Assembly (NCBI GenBank): GCA_022787165.1
Contig: JALFVL010000037.1
Coordinates: 1 to 64,000, forward strand
DNA: 64,000 nucleotides
Direction: 5' to 3'
Source of the DNA: Clostridiales bacterium
GTDB lineage: Bacteria; Bacillota; Clostridia; Christensenellales; Aristaeellaceae
Positions 50,132 through 59,275 of the stretch are shown piece by piece. A model generated the notes under the pieces. The model ran no database searches. It was not told where the DNA came from and was given only the letters and a program-made list of their open reading frames with translations. How positions within the stretch are numbered: the stretch's first letter is position 1; each line of letters begins with the position of its first letter. The position numbers were made by a program, and so were the translations under genes.

Positions 50132-50881
50132 ATGCGTACACCGATCATTGCCGGCAACTGGAAGATGAACAAGACCCCCAGCGAGGCGAAGGCGCTCGTC
50201 TCCGCGCTCGTGCCGCTCGTCGCCGACGCGAAGTGCGACGTCGTCGTCTGCACGCCGGCCGTCGATTTCGCCGCGGTCAGCGAGGTGATCAAGGGCACGA
50301 ACATCAAGCTCGGCGCGGAGAACATGCATTGGAAGGAATCCGGCGCGTTCACCGGTGAGCTGAGCGCCGCGATGCTGAAGGAGAGCGGCGTCGAGTACGT
50401 CATCCTCGGCCACAGCGAGCGCCGGCAGTACTTCGGCGAGACCGACGCGACCGTCAACCTGCGCACGCTGGCGGCTGTCAAGGCCGGCCTCACCCCGATC
50501 ATCTGCGTGGGCGAGAAGAAGGAGGAGCGCGAGGCGGGCTACACCAACGCGCTGGTCACCTATCAGACCCTGATCGCGCTCAGCGGCCTGACCGCCGAGC
50601 AGGTCGCGAAGGTCGTCATCGCCTATGAGCCGGTTTGGGCCATCGGCACGGGCCTCACCGCGACCGACGAGCAGGCCAACGAGACCATCGGCGTCATCCG
50701 CGAGGCCGTCCGCTCCGTCTACGGCGACGCGGCCGACGAGGTGCGCATCCAGTATGGCGGCTCGATGAACCCGAAGAACTGCAAGGGCCTGATGGCGCAG
50801 CCCGAGATCGACGGCGGCCTCATCGGCGGCGCGTCCCTCAAGGCGGAGGACTTCTCCAAGGTCGTGCATTTCGACGCGTAA
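50132..50881 (+). CDS. tpiA: Triosephosphate isomerase
   Basis: 249 residues from ATG 50132 (GGAGG upstream); longer in-frame starts run through the hairpin and are not used. Interconverts dihydroxyacetone phosphate and glyceraldehyde 3-phosphate. Motifs: TPIIAGNWKMNK with the substrate-binding Asn and Lys, YVILGHSERRQYFGE with the catalytic His, VVIAYEPVWAIGTGLTATDEQAN with the catalytic Glu and the mobile loop, and IQYGGSMNPKNCKGLMAQPEIDGGLIGGASL at the phosphate site. Standard length. Confidence 0.98.
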   Translation: MRTPIIAGNWKMNKTPSEAKALVSALVPLVADAKCDVVVCTPAVDFAAVSEVIKGTNIKLGAENMHWKESGAFTGELSAAMLKESGVEYVILGHSERRQYFGETDATVNLRTLAAVKAGLTPIICVGEKKEEREAGYTNALVTYQTLIALSGLTAEQVAKVVIAYEPVWAIGTGLTATDEQANETIGVIREAVRSVYGDAADEVRIQYGGSMNPKNCKGLMAQPEIDGGLIGGASLKAEDFSKVVHFDA

Positions 50882-50985
50882 CCGGCAGGGTGCCGGAGGC
50901 GATTCCGGCGACATCGTGAATTTGATCCGGGCGGGCCGCGCAAGGGCTGCGACAGCGCAGCCGGCATGCGTCCGGGAGCTTGAGA
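50882..50985 (+). repeat. Hairpin-headed element between tpiA and gpmI, single copy
   Basis: CCGGCA-ggg-TGCCGG head (50882-50896) and TTCCGGCGA at 50903, 21 nt after the head start, as in the 28742 copies. The distal box is not conserved; instead GGGCTGCGACAGCGCAGCC gives another hairpin (about 50944-50962). It occupies the whole gap between the two genes. Confidence 0.6.
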
Positions 50986-50995
50986 AGGAGCAATT

Positions 50996-52522
50996 ATGAC
51001 CAAGAAACCTGTTCTTCTGTGTATCATGGACGGCTTCGGCTGGGTGCCGGAGACGACCTATGGCAACGCGATTTCCGCCGCGAAGAAGCCGAACCTCGAC
51101 AAGCTCTTTGCCGAGTGCCCCTATACCACCATCGACGCCTCCGGCATGGCCGTTGGCCTGCCCGACGGCCAGATGGGCAACAGCGAGGTCGGCCACACCA
51201 ACATCGGCGCGGGCCGCATCGTCTATCAGCAGCTGACGCTGATCACCAAGTCCATCCTCGACGGCACGATGAAGGAAAACGACGTGCTCGTGCGCAACAT
51301 GAAGAAGGCCATCGACGGCGGCAAGGCCATCCACTTCATGGGTCTGCAGGGCACCGGCGGCGTCCACAGCCACATCGACCACCTCTTCGGCCTGCTCGAC
51401 CTGGCCAAGCATCTGGGCGCAAAGGATGTCTACATCCACGCGATCATGGACGGCCGCGACACCGACCCGCACGACGGCAAGGGCTTCCTTGAACGCGTGC
51501 AGGCCAAGCTCGACGAGCTGGGCATCGGCAAGATCGCGACCGTCACCGGCCGCTACTACGCGATGGACCGCGACTCCAACTGGGACCGCATCGAGAAGGC
51601 CTACGCGGCGTTTGTCTACGGCGAGGGCGAGCATGCTGAGAACGGCCTCGCGGCGATTGAGAAGAGCTACGCCGACGGCGTCACGGACGAGTTTGTCGTG
51701 CCGTGCGTCACCTGCGAGGGCGGCCGCGTCAGCGAGGGCGACACCGTCATCTTCCTCAACTTCCGCCCGGACCGCGCGCGCCAGATCACGCGCACCTTCG
51801 TCGACGACAATTTCAAGGGCTTTGAGCGCCGCTATGGCCGTTTCCCGGTGCAGTACGTCTGCATGGCGGAATACGACGCGACGATGCCCAACGTTGAGGT
51901 TGCCTATCCGCCGGTCGAGCTGACGAACGTGCTGGGCGAGTACCTCGCCAAGAACGGCAAGACGCAGCTGCGCATCGCGGAGACCGAGAAATACGCGCAC
52001 GTCACGTTCTTCTTCAACGGCGGCGTCGAGGCCCCCTACGAGGGCGAGGACCGCAAGGTCATTCCGTCCCCGAAGGTCGCGACCTACGACCTCAAGCCGG
52101 AGATGAGCGCCTACGAGGTCGCGGACGAGTGCGCGGCGCGCATCCGCAGCGGCAAGTATGACGTCGTCATCCTGAACTTCGCCAACTGCGACATGGTCGG
52201 CCACACCGGCGTGTTCGACGCGGCGGTCAAGGCGGTCGAGGCCGTCGACGCCTGCGTGGGCAAGGTCTGGGAGGCCGTGAGCGAGATGGGCGGCTGCATG
52301 TTCCTGACTGCCGACCACGGCAACGCGGACAAGATGAAGAACGAGGATGGCTCCCCGTTCACCGCGCACACGACCAACCCCGTGCCCTTCCTCGCGGCGG
52401 GCGTGGGCGACGTGAAGCTGCGCAAGGGCGGCTGCCTGGCGGACATCGCGCCGACCATGCTGCCCTACATCGGACTGCCCGTGCCGAAGGAAATGACGGG
52501 CAAGAGCATCATCGAGGGATAA
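50996..52522 (+). CDS. gpmI: 2,3-bisphosphoglycerate-independent phosphoglycerate mutase
   Basis: 508 residues, usual length; AAGGAG lies 6 bases before the ATG. Converts 3-phosphoglycerate to 2-phosphoglycerate with two Mn2+ ions and a phosphoserine intermediate. Visible: Asp12 in LLCIMDGFGW, catalytic Ser63 in QMGNSEVGHTNIGAGR, HSHIDHLFGLL, HAIMDGRDTDPHDG, NFRPDRARQITR, and the second metal cluster NCDMVGHTGVFDAAVKAVE...TADHGNADKM. Last gene of the glycolytic operon; eno and gapA are not in this window. A strong terminator follows. Confidence 0.98.
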   Translation: MTKKPVLLCIMDGFGWVPETTYGNAISAAKKPNLDKLFAECPYTTIDASGMAVGLPDGQMGNSEVGHTNIGAGRIVYQQLTLITKSILDGTMKENDVLVRNMKKAIDGGKAIHFMGLQGTGGVHSHIDHLFGLLDLAKHLGAKDVYIHAIMDGRDTDPHDGKGFLERVQAKLDELGIGKIATVTGRYYAMDRDSNWDRIEKAYAAFVYGEGEHAENGLAAIEKSYADGVTDEFVVPCVTCEGGRVSEGDTVIFLNFRPDRARQITRTFVDDNFKGFERRYGRFPVQYVCMAEYDATMPNVEVAYPPVELTNVLGEYLAKNGKTQLRIAETEKYAHVTFFFNGGVEAPYEGEDRKVIPSPKVATYDLKPEMSAYEVADECAARIRSGKYDVVILNFANCDMVGHTGVFDAAVKAVEAVDACVGKVWEAVSEMGGCMFLTADHGNADKMKNEDGSPFTAHTTNPVPFLAAGVGDVKLRKGGCLADIAPTMLPYIGLPVPKEMTGKSIIEG

Positions 52523-52536
52523 GCACAAGGCTTTTA

Positions 52537-52565
52537 CAGGCGGCCCGGCTGGGCCGCCTGTTTTT
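52537..52565 (+). terminator. Terminator of the glycolytic operon
   Basis: Perfect 10-bp stem CAGGCGGCCC (52537-52546) / GGGCCGCCTG (52551-52560), loop GGCT, then TTTTTG; 14 bases after the gpmI stop. Confidence 0.95.
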
Positions 52566-52606
52566 GTGGCGCGCCTGTGAGGCCTTACATGGCGCGAAGC
52601 GAAGCA

Positions 52607-52735
52607 GGGTCAAGGGGCCAAGCCCCTTGCGGGGTCTGGGGCGGCGCCCCAGGCGGGTTTCAGGGCGGCAGCCCTGATCATAAAAGGAAAACGTAGTTTC
52701 AGAGCAGGCTGCGAAGCAGCCTACGATGGAGACGG
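52607..52735. repeat. String of short perfect hairpins, copy 2
   Basis: Successive stems: CAAGGGGC/GCCCCTTG (52611-52618/52622-52629), TGGGGC/GCCCCA (52637-52642/52646-52651), TCAGGGC/GCCCTGA (52660-52666/52671-52677) and AGGCTGC/GCAGCCT (52706-52712/52716-52722, loop gaa). The first and third match in order and wording the stems at 13337 and 13363. It fills the gap between the gpmI terminator and the SIMPL gene; I see no clear gene or promoter in the rest of that 350-bp gap. Confidence 0.8.
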
Positions 52736-52919
52736 GTTCGCTTCGCAAAGCGTGAATTCAGAAATCCATCCGCCTCCGCCCAATCGTGACATTTTTGTGA
52801 ACCGGGAAAAATCTGGGAAGAATCGGCGCAGCCGCTTCGTCTTTATGGCAGAGGATGCCAAGCGGGCATCCCGCAAAAGACATGTACGACGGCGCGAAGC
52901 GCCAGAAGGAGGATACACG

Positions 52920-53624
52920 ATGAAGCAATGGATGGCGATGCTGCTGGCGGCGGCAATGCTGCTGACGATGACGGCCGGCGCGCTGGCAGACGGGGATGAA
53001 GCGGAGATCACCGCGCAGGGCAGCGCGCAGATCACGGCGGCGCCGGATATCGTGAGCATCACGGCGAACGCCAGCGTGCAGGCGGCGACGGTCTCCGAGG
53101 CGCAGACGCAGATGAGCGCGATCATCGCGGCCGTGACGGACGGGCTCAAGGCGCTCGGCCTGACGGAGGAGGACTTCGTCACGACGAATTACACCTATTA
53201 TCCGGCCTACGATTACAGCACGGGCAACGGCGTCATCAACGGCTACCAGGCCAATCACACGCTGCGCATCACCTGCCGCGACACGAAGGCACTTGACGCG
53301 GTCATCACGGCGATCACCGAGAACGGCATGACCGAGATCTACGACGTCAGCTACGACATTTCGACCCGCTCGCAGCTCTACCGCGACGCGCTTGCGCTGG
53401 CTGTCGCGGCGGCGGAGGAGAAGGCCACCAAGATGGCGGCGGCCGGCGGCCTGACGATCACCGGCATCGAGCAGATCGCGGAAAACGAAAGCTATGGCGC
53501 GGACTACGGCGCCTATCGCGAGGCGGACGCGCTCGCATCCAGCGGCGCCATCGACACGGGCATCCGCTCCGGCAGCGTGACAGTCAGCGCGAACGTCACC
53601 GTGGTCTATGAGGCGGCAAAATAA
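52920..53624 (+). CDS. Secreted SIMPL-domain protein (DUF541)
   Basis: 234 residues from ATG 52920, with AAGGAGG 6 bases upstream; the open frame extends 5' through non-coding repeats. Residues 1-22 form a signal peptide (MLLTMTAGALAD). The rest is a SIMPL/DUF541 domain: ITAQGSAQITAAPDIVSITANASVQAATVSEAQTQMSAIIAAVTDGLKALGLTEEDFVTTNYTYYPAYDY, then RSQLYRDALALAVAAAEEKATKMAAAGGLTI and a final VTVSANVTVVYEA strand. Bacterial members form oligomeric cage- or ring-like assemblies at the envelope and are linked to stress tolerance; the mechanism is unsettled. Monocistronic. Confidence 0.9.
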   Translation: MKQWMAMLLAAAMLLTMTAGALADGDEAEITAQGSAQITAAPDIVSITANASVQAATVSEAQTQMSAIIAAVTDGLKALGLTEEDFVTTNYTYYPAYDYSTGNGVINGYQANHTLRITCRDTKALDAVITAITENGMTEIYDVSYDISTRSQLYRDALALAVAAAEEKATKMAAAGGLTITGIEQIAENESYGADYGAYREADALASSGAIDTGIRSGSVTVSANVTVVYEAAK

Positions 53625-53655
53625 CAGCAGAGGTTGGCGGACTGCCGGGCGGCAT

Positions 53656-53703
53656 GAAGCGCAACGCTTCGGGGATGCATGAAGGGGCCGCAGCCCCTTC
53701 ATG
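53656..53703. repeat. String of short perfect hairpins, copy 3
   Basis: GAAGCG-caa-CGCTTC (53656-53670) is followed by an 11-bp stem CATGAAGGGGC/GCCCCTTCATG (53678-53688/53693-53703). Further short palindromes continue to about 53850. Same style as the elements at 13337 and 52607 but with different wording. Confidence 0.65.
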
Positions 53704-53850
53704 TGAAATCCGCAGCGGCGACATGCGCGTCGCGAGGAGCAGACGCAGTCTGCTTCCGATATCATTTGGAGTGTGCCCGAAGGGCGCGCGAGAAATGATG
53801 TTTTTCGTCCCTCTCCCGCGGCAAGGATGCGAAGCAGACTTGCCGCGAAA

Positions 53851-53882
53851 TTTCTCCCCCAAACGGGGGAGAAAAATTGTTT
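53851..53882. terminator. Terminator between SIMPL gene and converging murA
   Basis: TTTCTCCCCC (53851-53860) / GGGGGAGAAA (53865-53874), loop AAAC, with AATTGTTTTT on the plus side and AAATTTCGCGG on the minus side. Clearer for the plus strand, usable for both. Confidence 0.8.
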
Positions 53883-53897
53883 TTGGGGCAAACTCTC

Positions 53898-55151
53898 TTA
53901 GGTGGGCTTTTCGACGCGCCGCACGTCGCCGCCGACCTGCGAGAGCTTCTCCTCGATGCGGCAGTAGCCGCGGTCGATGTGCCCGCCCTCGTCGTCGATG
54001 AGCGTCTCGCCCTCGGCGCACAGGCCCGCGAGGATCAGCGCCGCGCCCGCGCGCAGATCCGTCGCGCGCACCGGCGCGCCGGTCAGATAGCGCGCGCCCT
54101 CCACGACGGCGACGCGGTTCTCCACGCGGATGTGCGCGCCCAGGCGCGCGAGCTCCGCGGCATGCATGAAGCGGTTTTCAAAGATCGTCTCGAGGAATAC
54201 GCTGGTGCCGGGCGTCTTGCAGGCGACCGCCATCATCGGCGCCTGCAAATCCGTCGGAAAGCCCGGATAGACCATCGTGCGGATTTCAAACGGCTGCTTG
54301 GCCCGGCCAAAGACCATCAGCCCGCCCGGCGTATCCTGAATATGTACGCCCGCCTCGCTGAGCTTGAAGAGCAGCGAGCGCAGGTGCTCTGCCCGCGCGC
54401 CGCGCAGCAGCAGCTCGCCGCCCGTGATCGCGCAGGCGCAGGCCATCGTGCCCGCCTCGATGCGGTCGGCGATGGGCTGCCAGGAGGTGCCGTGCAGCGA
54501 GGCGACGCCCTCGACCGTCACCGTCGAGGTGCCCGCGCCGGCGATTTTCGCGCCCATCGACCCCAGAAACGCCGCCAGATCGACGATCTCCGGCTCCTTG
54601 GCGGCGTTCTCGATGCGCGTCGTGCCCTCGGCGAGCGTGGCGGCCATCATGAGGTTTTCCGTCGCGCCGACCGACGGCATGTCGAGGTAGATGACCGCGC
54701 CCCGGAGCCGGCCGGTCAGCGTCACGCCGCCATGGTCGAAGACGGCCTTCGCGCCCAGCGCGCTCATGCCCTTGATGTGCTGGTCGATGGGGCGCTGGCC
54801 GATCGCGCAGCCGCCCGGCAGTGGGATGCGCGCCTCGCCCAGCCGCGCCAGCAGCGGCCCCAGCACGAGCACCGACGCGCGCATCTTGCGCACATCCTCC
54901 TCGTCCTGCGGGCTGTGCAGCGCGCCGGCCGTGACCGTCAGCGCGTCGCGCTCGCGGCTGACGCGGCAGCCGCAGGCCTCAAGCAGCGAGCAGAGCGTCG
55001 TCACGTCGGTCAGACCGGGCGGCCGTTCAATGCGCACATCTCCGTCCGTCAGCAGCGCGCCGCACATGATGGGCAGCACCGCATTCTTGGACGTGCTGAT
55101 CGGTATCTCTCCCCGCAGGGGCGGGCTTTCGCGTACCGCATAGTGCGCCAT
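53898..55151 (-). CDS. murA: UDP-N-acetylglucosamine 1-carboxyvinyltransferase
   Basis: 417 residues, normal length; ATG 55151 with GGAGGG upstream. Catalyses the first committed step of peptidoglycan synthesis in the cytoplasm, adding enolpyruvate from PEP to UDP-GlcNAc. Lys22 in STSKNAVLPIM and the catalytic Cys115 in LPGGCAIGQRPID are both present, so the fosfomycin-target cysteine is not replaced. Further landmarks: PSVGATENLMMAATLAEGTT, NAAKEPEIVDL, YPGFPTDLQAPMMA and DLRAGAALILAGL. The first residues are somewhat short relative to MurA1 proteins (begins AHYAVRESPPLRGEIPIS). Diverges from glnN across 400 bp. Confidence 0.97.
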   Translation of the reverse strand: MAHYAVRESPPLRGEIPISTSKNAVLPIMCGALLTDGDVRIERPPGLTDVTTLCSLLEACGCRVSRERDALTVTAGALHSPQDEEDVRKMRASVLVLGPLLARLGEARIPLPGGCAIGQRPIDQHIKGMSALGAKAVFDHGGVTLTGRLRGAVIYLDMPSVGATENLMMAATLAEGTTRIENAAKEPEIVDLAAFLGSMGAKIAGAGTSTVTVEGVASLHGTSWQPIADRIEAGTMACACAITGGELLLRGARAEHLRSLLFKLSEAGVHIQDTPGGLMVFGRAKQPFEIRTMVYPGFPTDLQAPMMAVACKTPGTSVFLETIFENRFMHAAELARLGAHIRVENRVAVVEGARYLTGAPVRATDLRAGAALILAGLCAEGETLIDDEGGHIDRGYCRIEEKLSQVGGDVRRVEKPT

Positions 55152-55395
55152 GAGGATCCCTCCGTTTTGAAGAATGGCGGCGGCAGCAGATACCCGCCTG
55201 ATGGCAGATTATGCCGCGGCACGGCGATGTGTCCGCCCCGCCGCACGAGGATTTTCCCCCGGCATGGCGGCAAACATGCCGCGAGGGAAACGCAGGCGCG
55301 GGCCGGATTTTCGCTTTCCACTGGAAACGTGAGCGCGGCGGCGGCTCAAAATAACGCCCGTGCTCAAGCAGAGACTGCCAGATGGCAATTTTTCG

Positions 55396-55424
55396 TTGCA
55401 TTTGAACGCCAGATGGTGTATTGT
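55396..55424 (+). promoter_or_regulatory. Promoter and structured leader of glnN
   Basis: TTGCAT (55396-55401), 17 bp, TATTGT (55419-55424). The roughly 120-nt leader is very GC-rich and contains a CCGGCATGCCGCCGG palindrome (about 55438-55452), a GCGCGCG...CGCGCG hairpin and AGGCCCC/GGGGCCT (55499-55505/55513-55519) before CAAAGGAG. The first 240 bp of the 400-bp gap, next to murA, show no clear element. Confidence 0.6.
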
Positions 55425-55551
55425 AGAGGGGATTTGACCGGCATGCCGCCGGGAACGCCGCGAAGGAACGCGCGCGTCTCCCCGCGCGTCGGCCGCACAG
55501 GCCCCGCCCCCCGGGGCCTTCACAGGGATTCAGAGCAAAGGAGAACAGGCG

Positions 55552-57646
<2,095 letters not shown>

Positions 57647-57654
<8 letters not shown>

Positions 57655-59254
57655 GAGGAAGAGCGGCGGGAGGAGCCTTGAATACGCGCTGGCGGCTACC
57701 GTGCTTGTGCTCTCGTTTGCGGTTTCTCTGGGCATGTTTGCAGCGTTTGGCGCGCACAATCTGGATGCGGACATGTCCAGCGAGATGCTGTTGGCCCGCC
57801 TGCAGAATGAGGAGGGCACGCTGCTGAGCCGGTCGTGGTATTATTCCACGGAGCTGCGGGTGGTCAGCCCGGTTCCGCTGTTTCAGCTGGGGCTGCTGCT
57901 CTTTCCACAGGACTGGCAGGCGGCGCGCACCGTGGCGACGGGCATCATGCTCGCGGGAATCGCCGCGTCGTTTCTGTATTTTGCCCGAAAGGCGCGCATG
58001 GGCGCCTCCGGCGTGCTGATGGCGGCGATTCTGATGATGCCGTTTTCGCAGGTCTATGCGTATGTGGGCTTTCAGAACGGCGGCTATTCGGTCTATCTGA
58101 TGCTGGTGTTCGTGCTGCTGGGGCTCGTGCTGGGGATGGAACAATCGAAGCGGCGGCCTGCGCGGCTGGCCGTGATCGCGCTGCTGAGCCTCTGGGGCGG
58201 CATGGGCGGCATCCGGATGATGCTGTTTCTGGCGCTGCCGCTGGCGGGCGCCTGCGCGTTGGAGTTGTTTGACGCGCTGAGGCGGGAGGAACGGATCGCG
58301 CAGGCGCTGCGCGGCGGGCTGTCCCCGAGGCTGAGCGCGGCGGCGGTGATCTTCGCGGCGACGGCGGCGGGCTATGCCGTCAATGAGAAGATGCTGACCC
58401 GGCTGTTTGACTATGACCATTACAGCGGAATCGCGCTGAGCATGCCGTCGTCGGACGTGGTCTTCGCGCAGCTGATGGGCATTGCGGAGTTTTTCGGCTG
58501 CCGCGCGTCAAGCCGGCTCTTTTCCGCGCGCGGCGTCGCGAGCCTGCTGGGGTTTGCGATGATGGGGCTGTGCGCGCTGGCGCTCTGGGTGCTGCTGCGC
58601 AGGCGCCGGGAGGGCAGGCTGAGCGCGGAAAACGGCATGCTGCTGGTTTTCACGGTCTTTTCCGTGGCGCTGGGCATGATGGTCAACGTGCTGACGGGCA
58701 ACTACTTCGTGCGCTATTATCTGCCCGGCCTGCTGATGCTGGTGGTCATGCTGCTGCTCGCGTGGCAGGGCACGGCATGCAAAAACCGCATGCTGCGCGC
58801 CGCCGTGCCGCTGGCGATTGTGGCGGTCTTCGCGCTGGAGGCGGGAATCTGCCTGAGACAGGACCAGCGGATGGACGAGGCGCCCTATGAGAAGGCGGCC
58901 GGCTGGCTCCTCCAGAACGGCTATACGCAGGGCTTTGCGACCTTCTGGAACGCGGCGACGCTGACGGAGGCCACCAACGGCGCGATCACCGTGTACACGA
59001 TGCCGGACCCGTATTGGCAGGACGATTACAAGTCGCTGACGATGCTTCGCTTTCTTCAGGAGAAGGCGAACGTGGAAAGGGCAGAAAGCGGCGCTCTGGA
59101 GGGCGAGGTCTTTGTGCTGCTGACGGACGAGGAGCTGGCACAGGGCGTGCCCTATGCGGATGATGGACGGCTGGCCTGCCGGATGGAGGCGGGCAGCATC
59201 TATCTCTATGAGGATGACGAGGCGCTGCGCTCCGCGGCAAGCGCAAAACAATAA
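57647..59254 (+). CDS. Polytopic membrane protein, GT-C-like, paralogue of the gene at 61194
   Basis: About 535 residues from ATG 57647 (ATGTGTAA overlap with the glnN stop); an ATG at 57629 is an alternative. About eleven to twelve membrane helices, then a soluble tail of about 130 residues. The first loop, AFGAHNLDADMSSEMLLARLQNEEGTLLSRSWYYSTELRVVSPVPLFQLGLLLFP, contains acidic residues (DAD) as in GT-C glycosyltransferases. It aligns nearly word for word with HNLNADDASEMVLASLLNREGALLSRNWLYSTELRIISPVPLYQLGLLLFP in the gene after glmS. Both tails share ENGYTQGFATFWNA / ENGYTQGYATFWNA. Likely an undecaprenyl-phosphate-sugar-dependent transferase; substrate unknown. Confidence 0.7.
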
Positions 59255-59275
59255 CCCGAAAAGGAGACAAAAACG

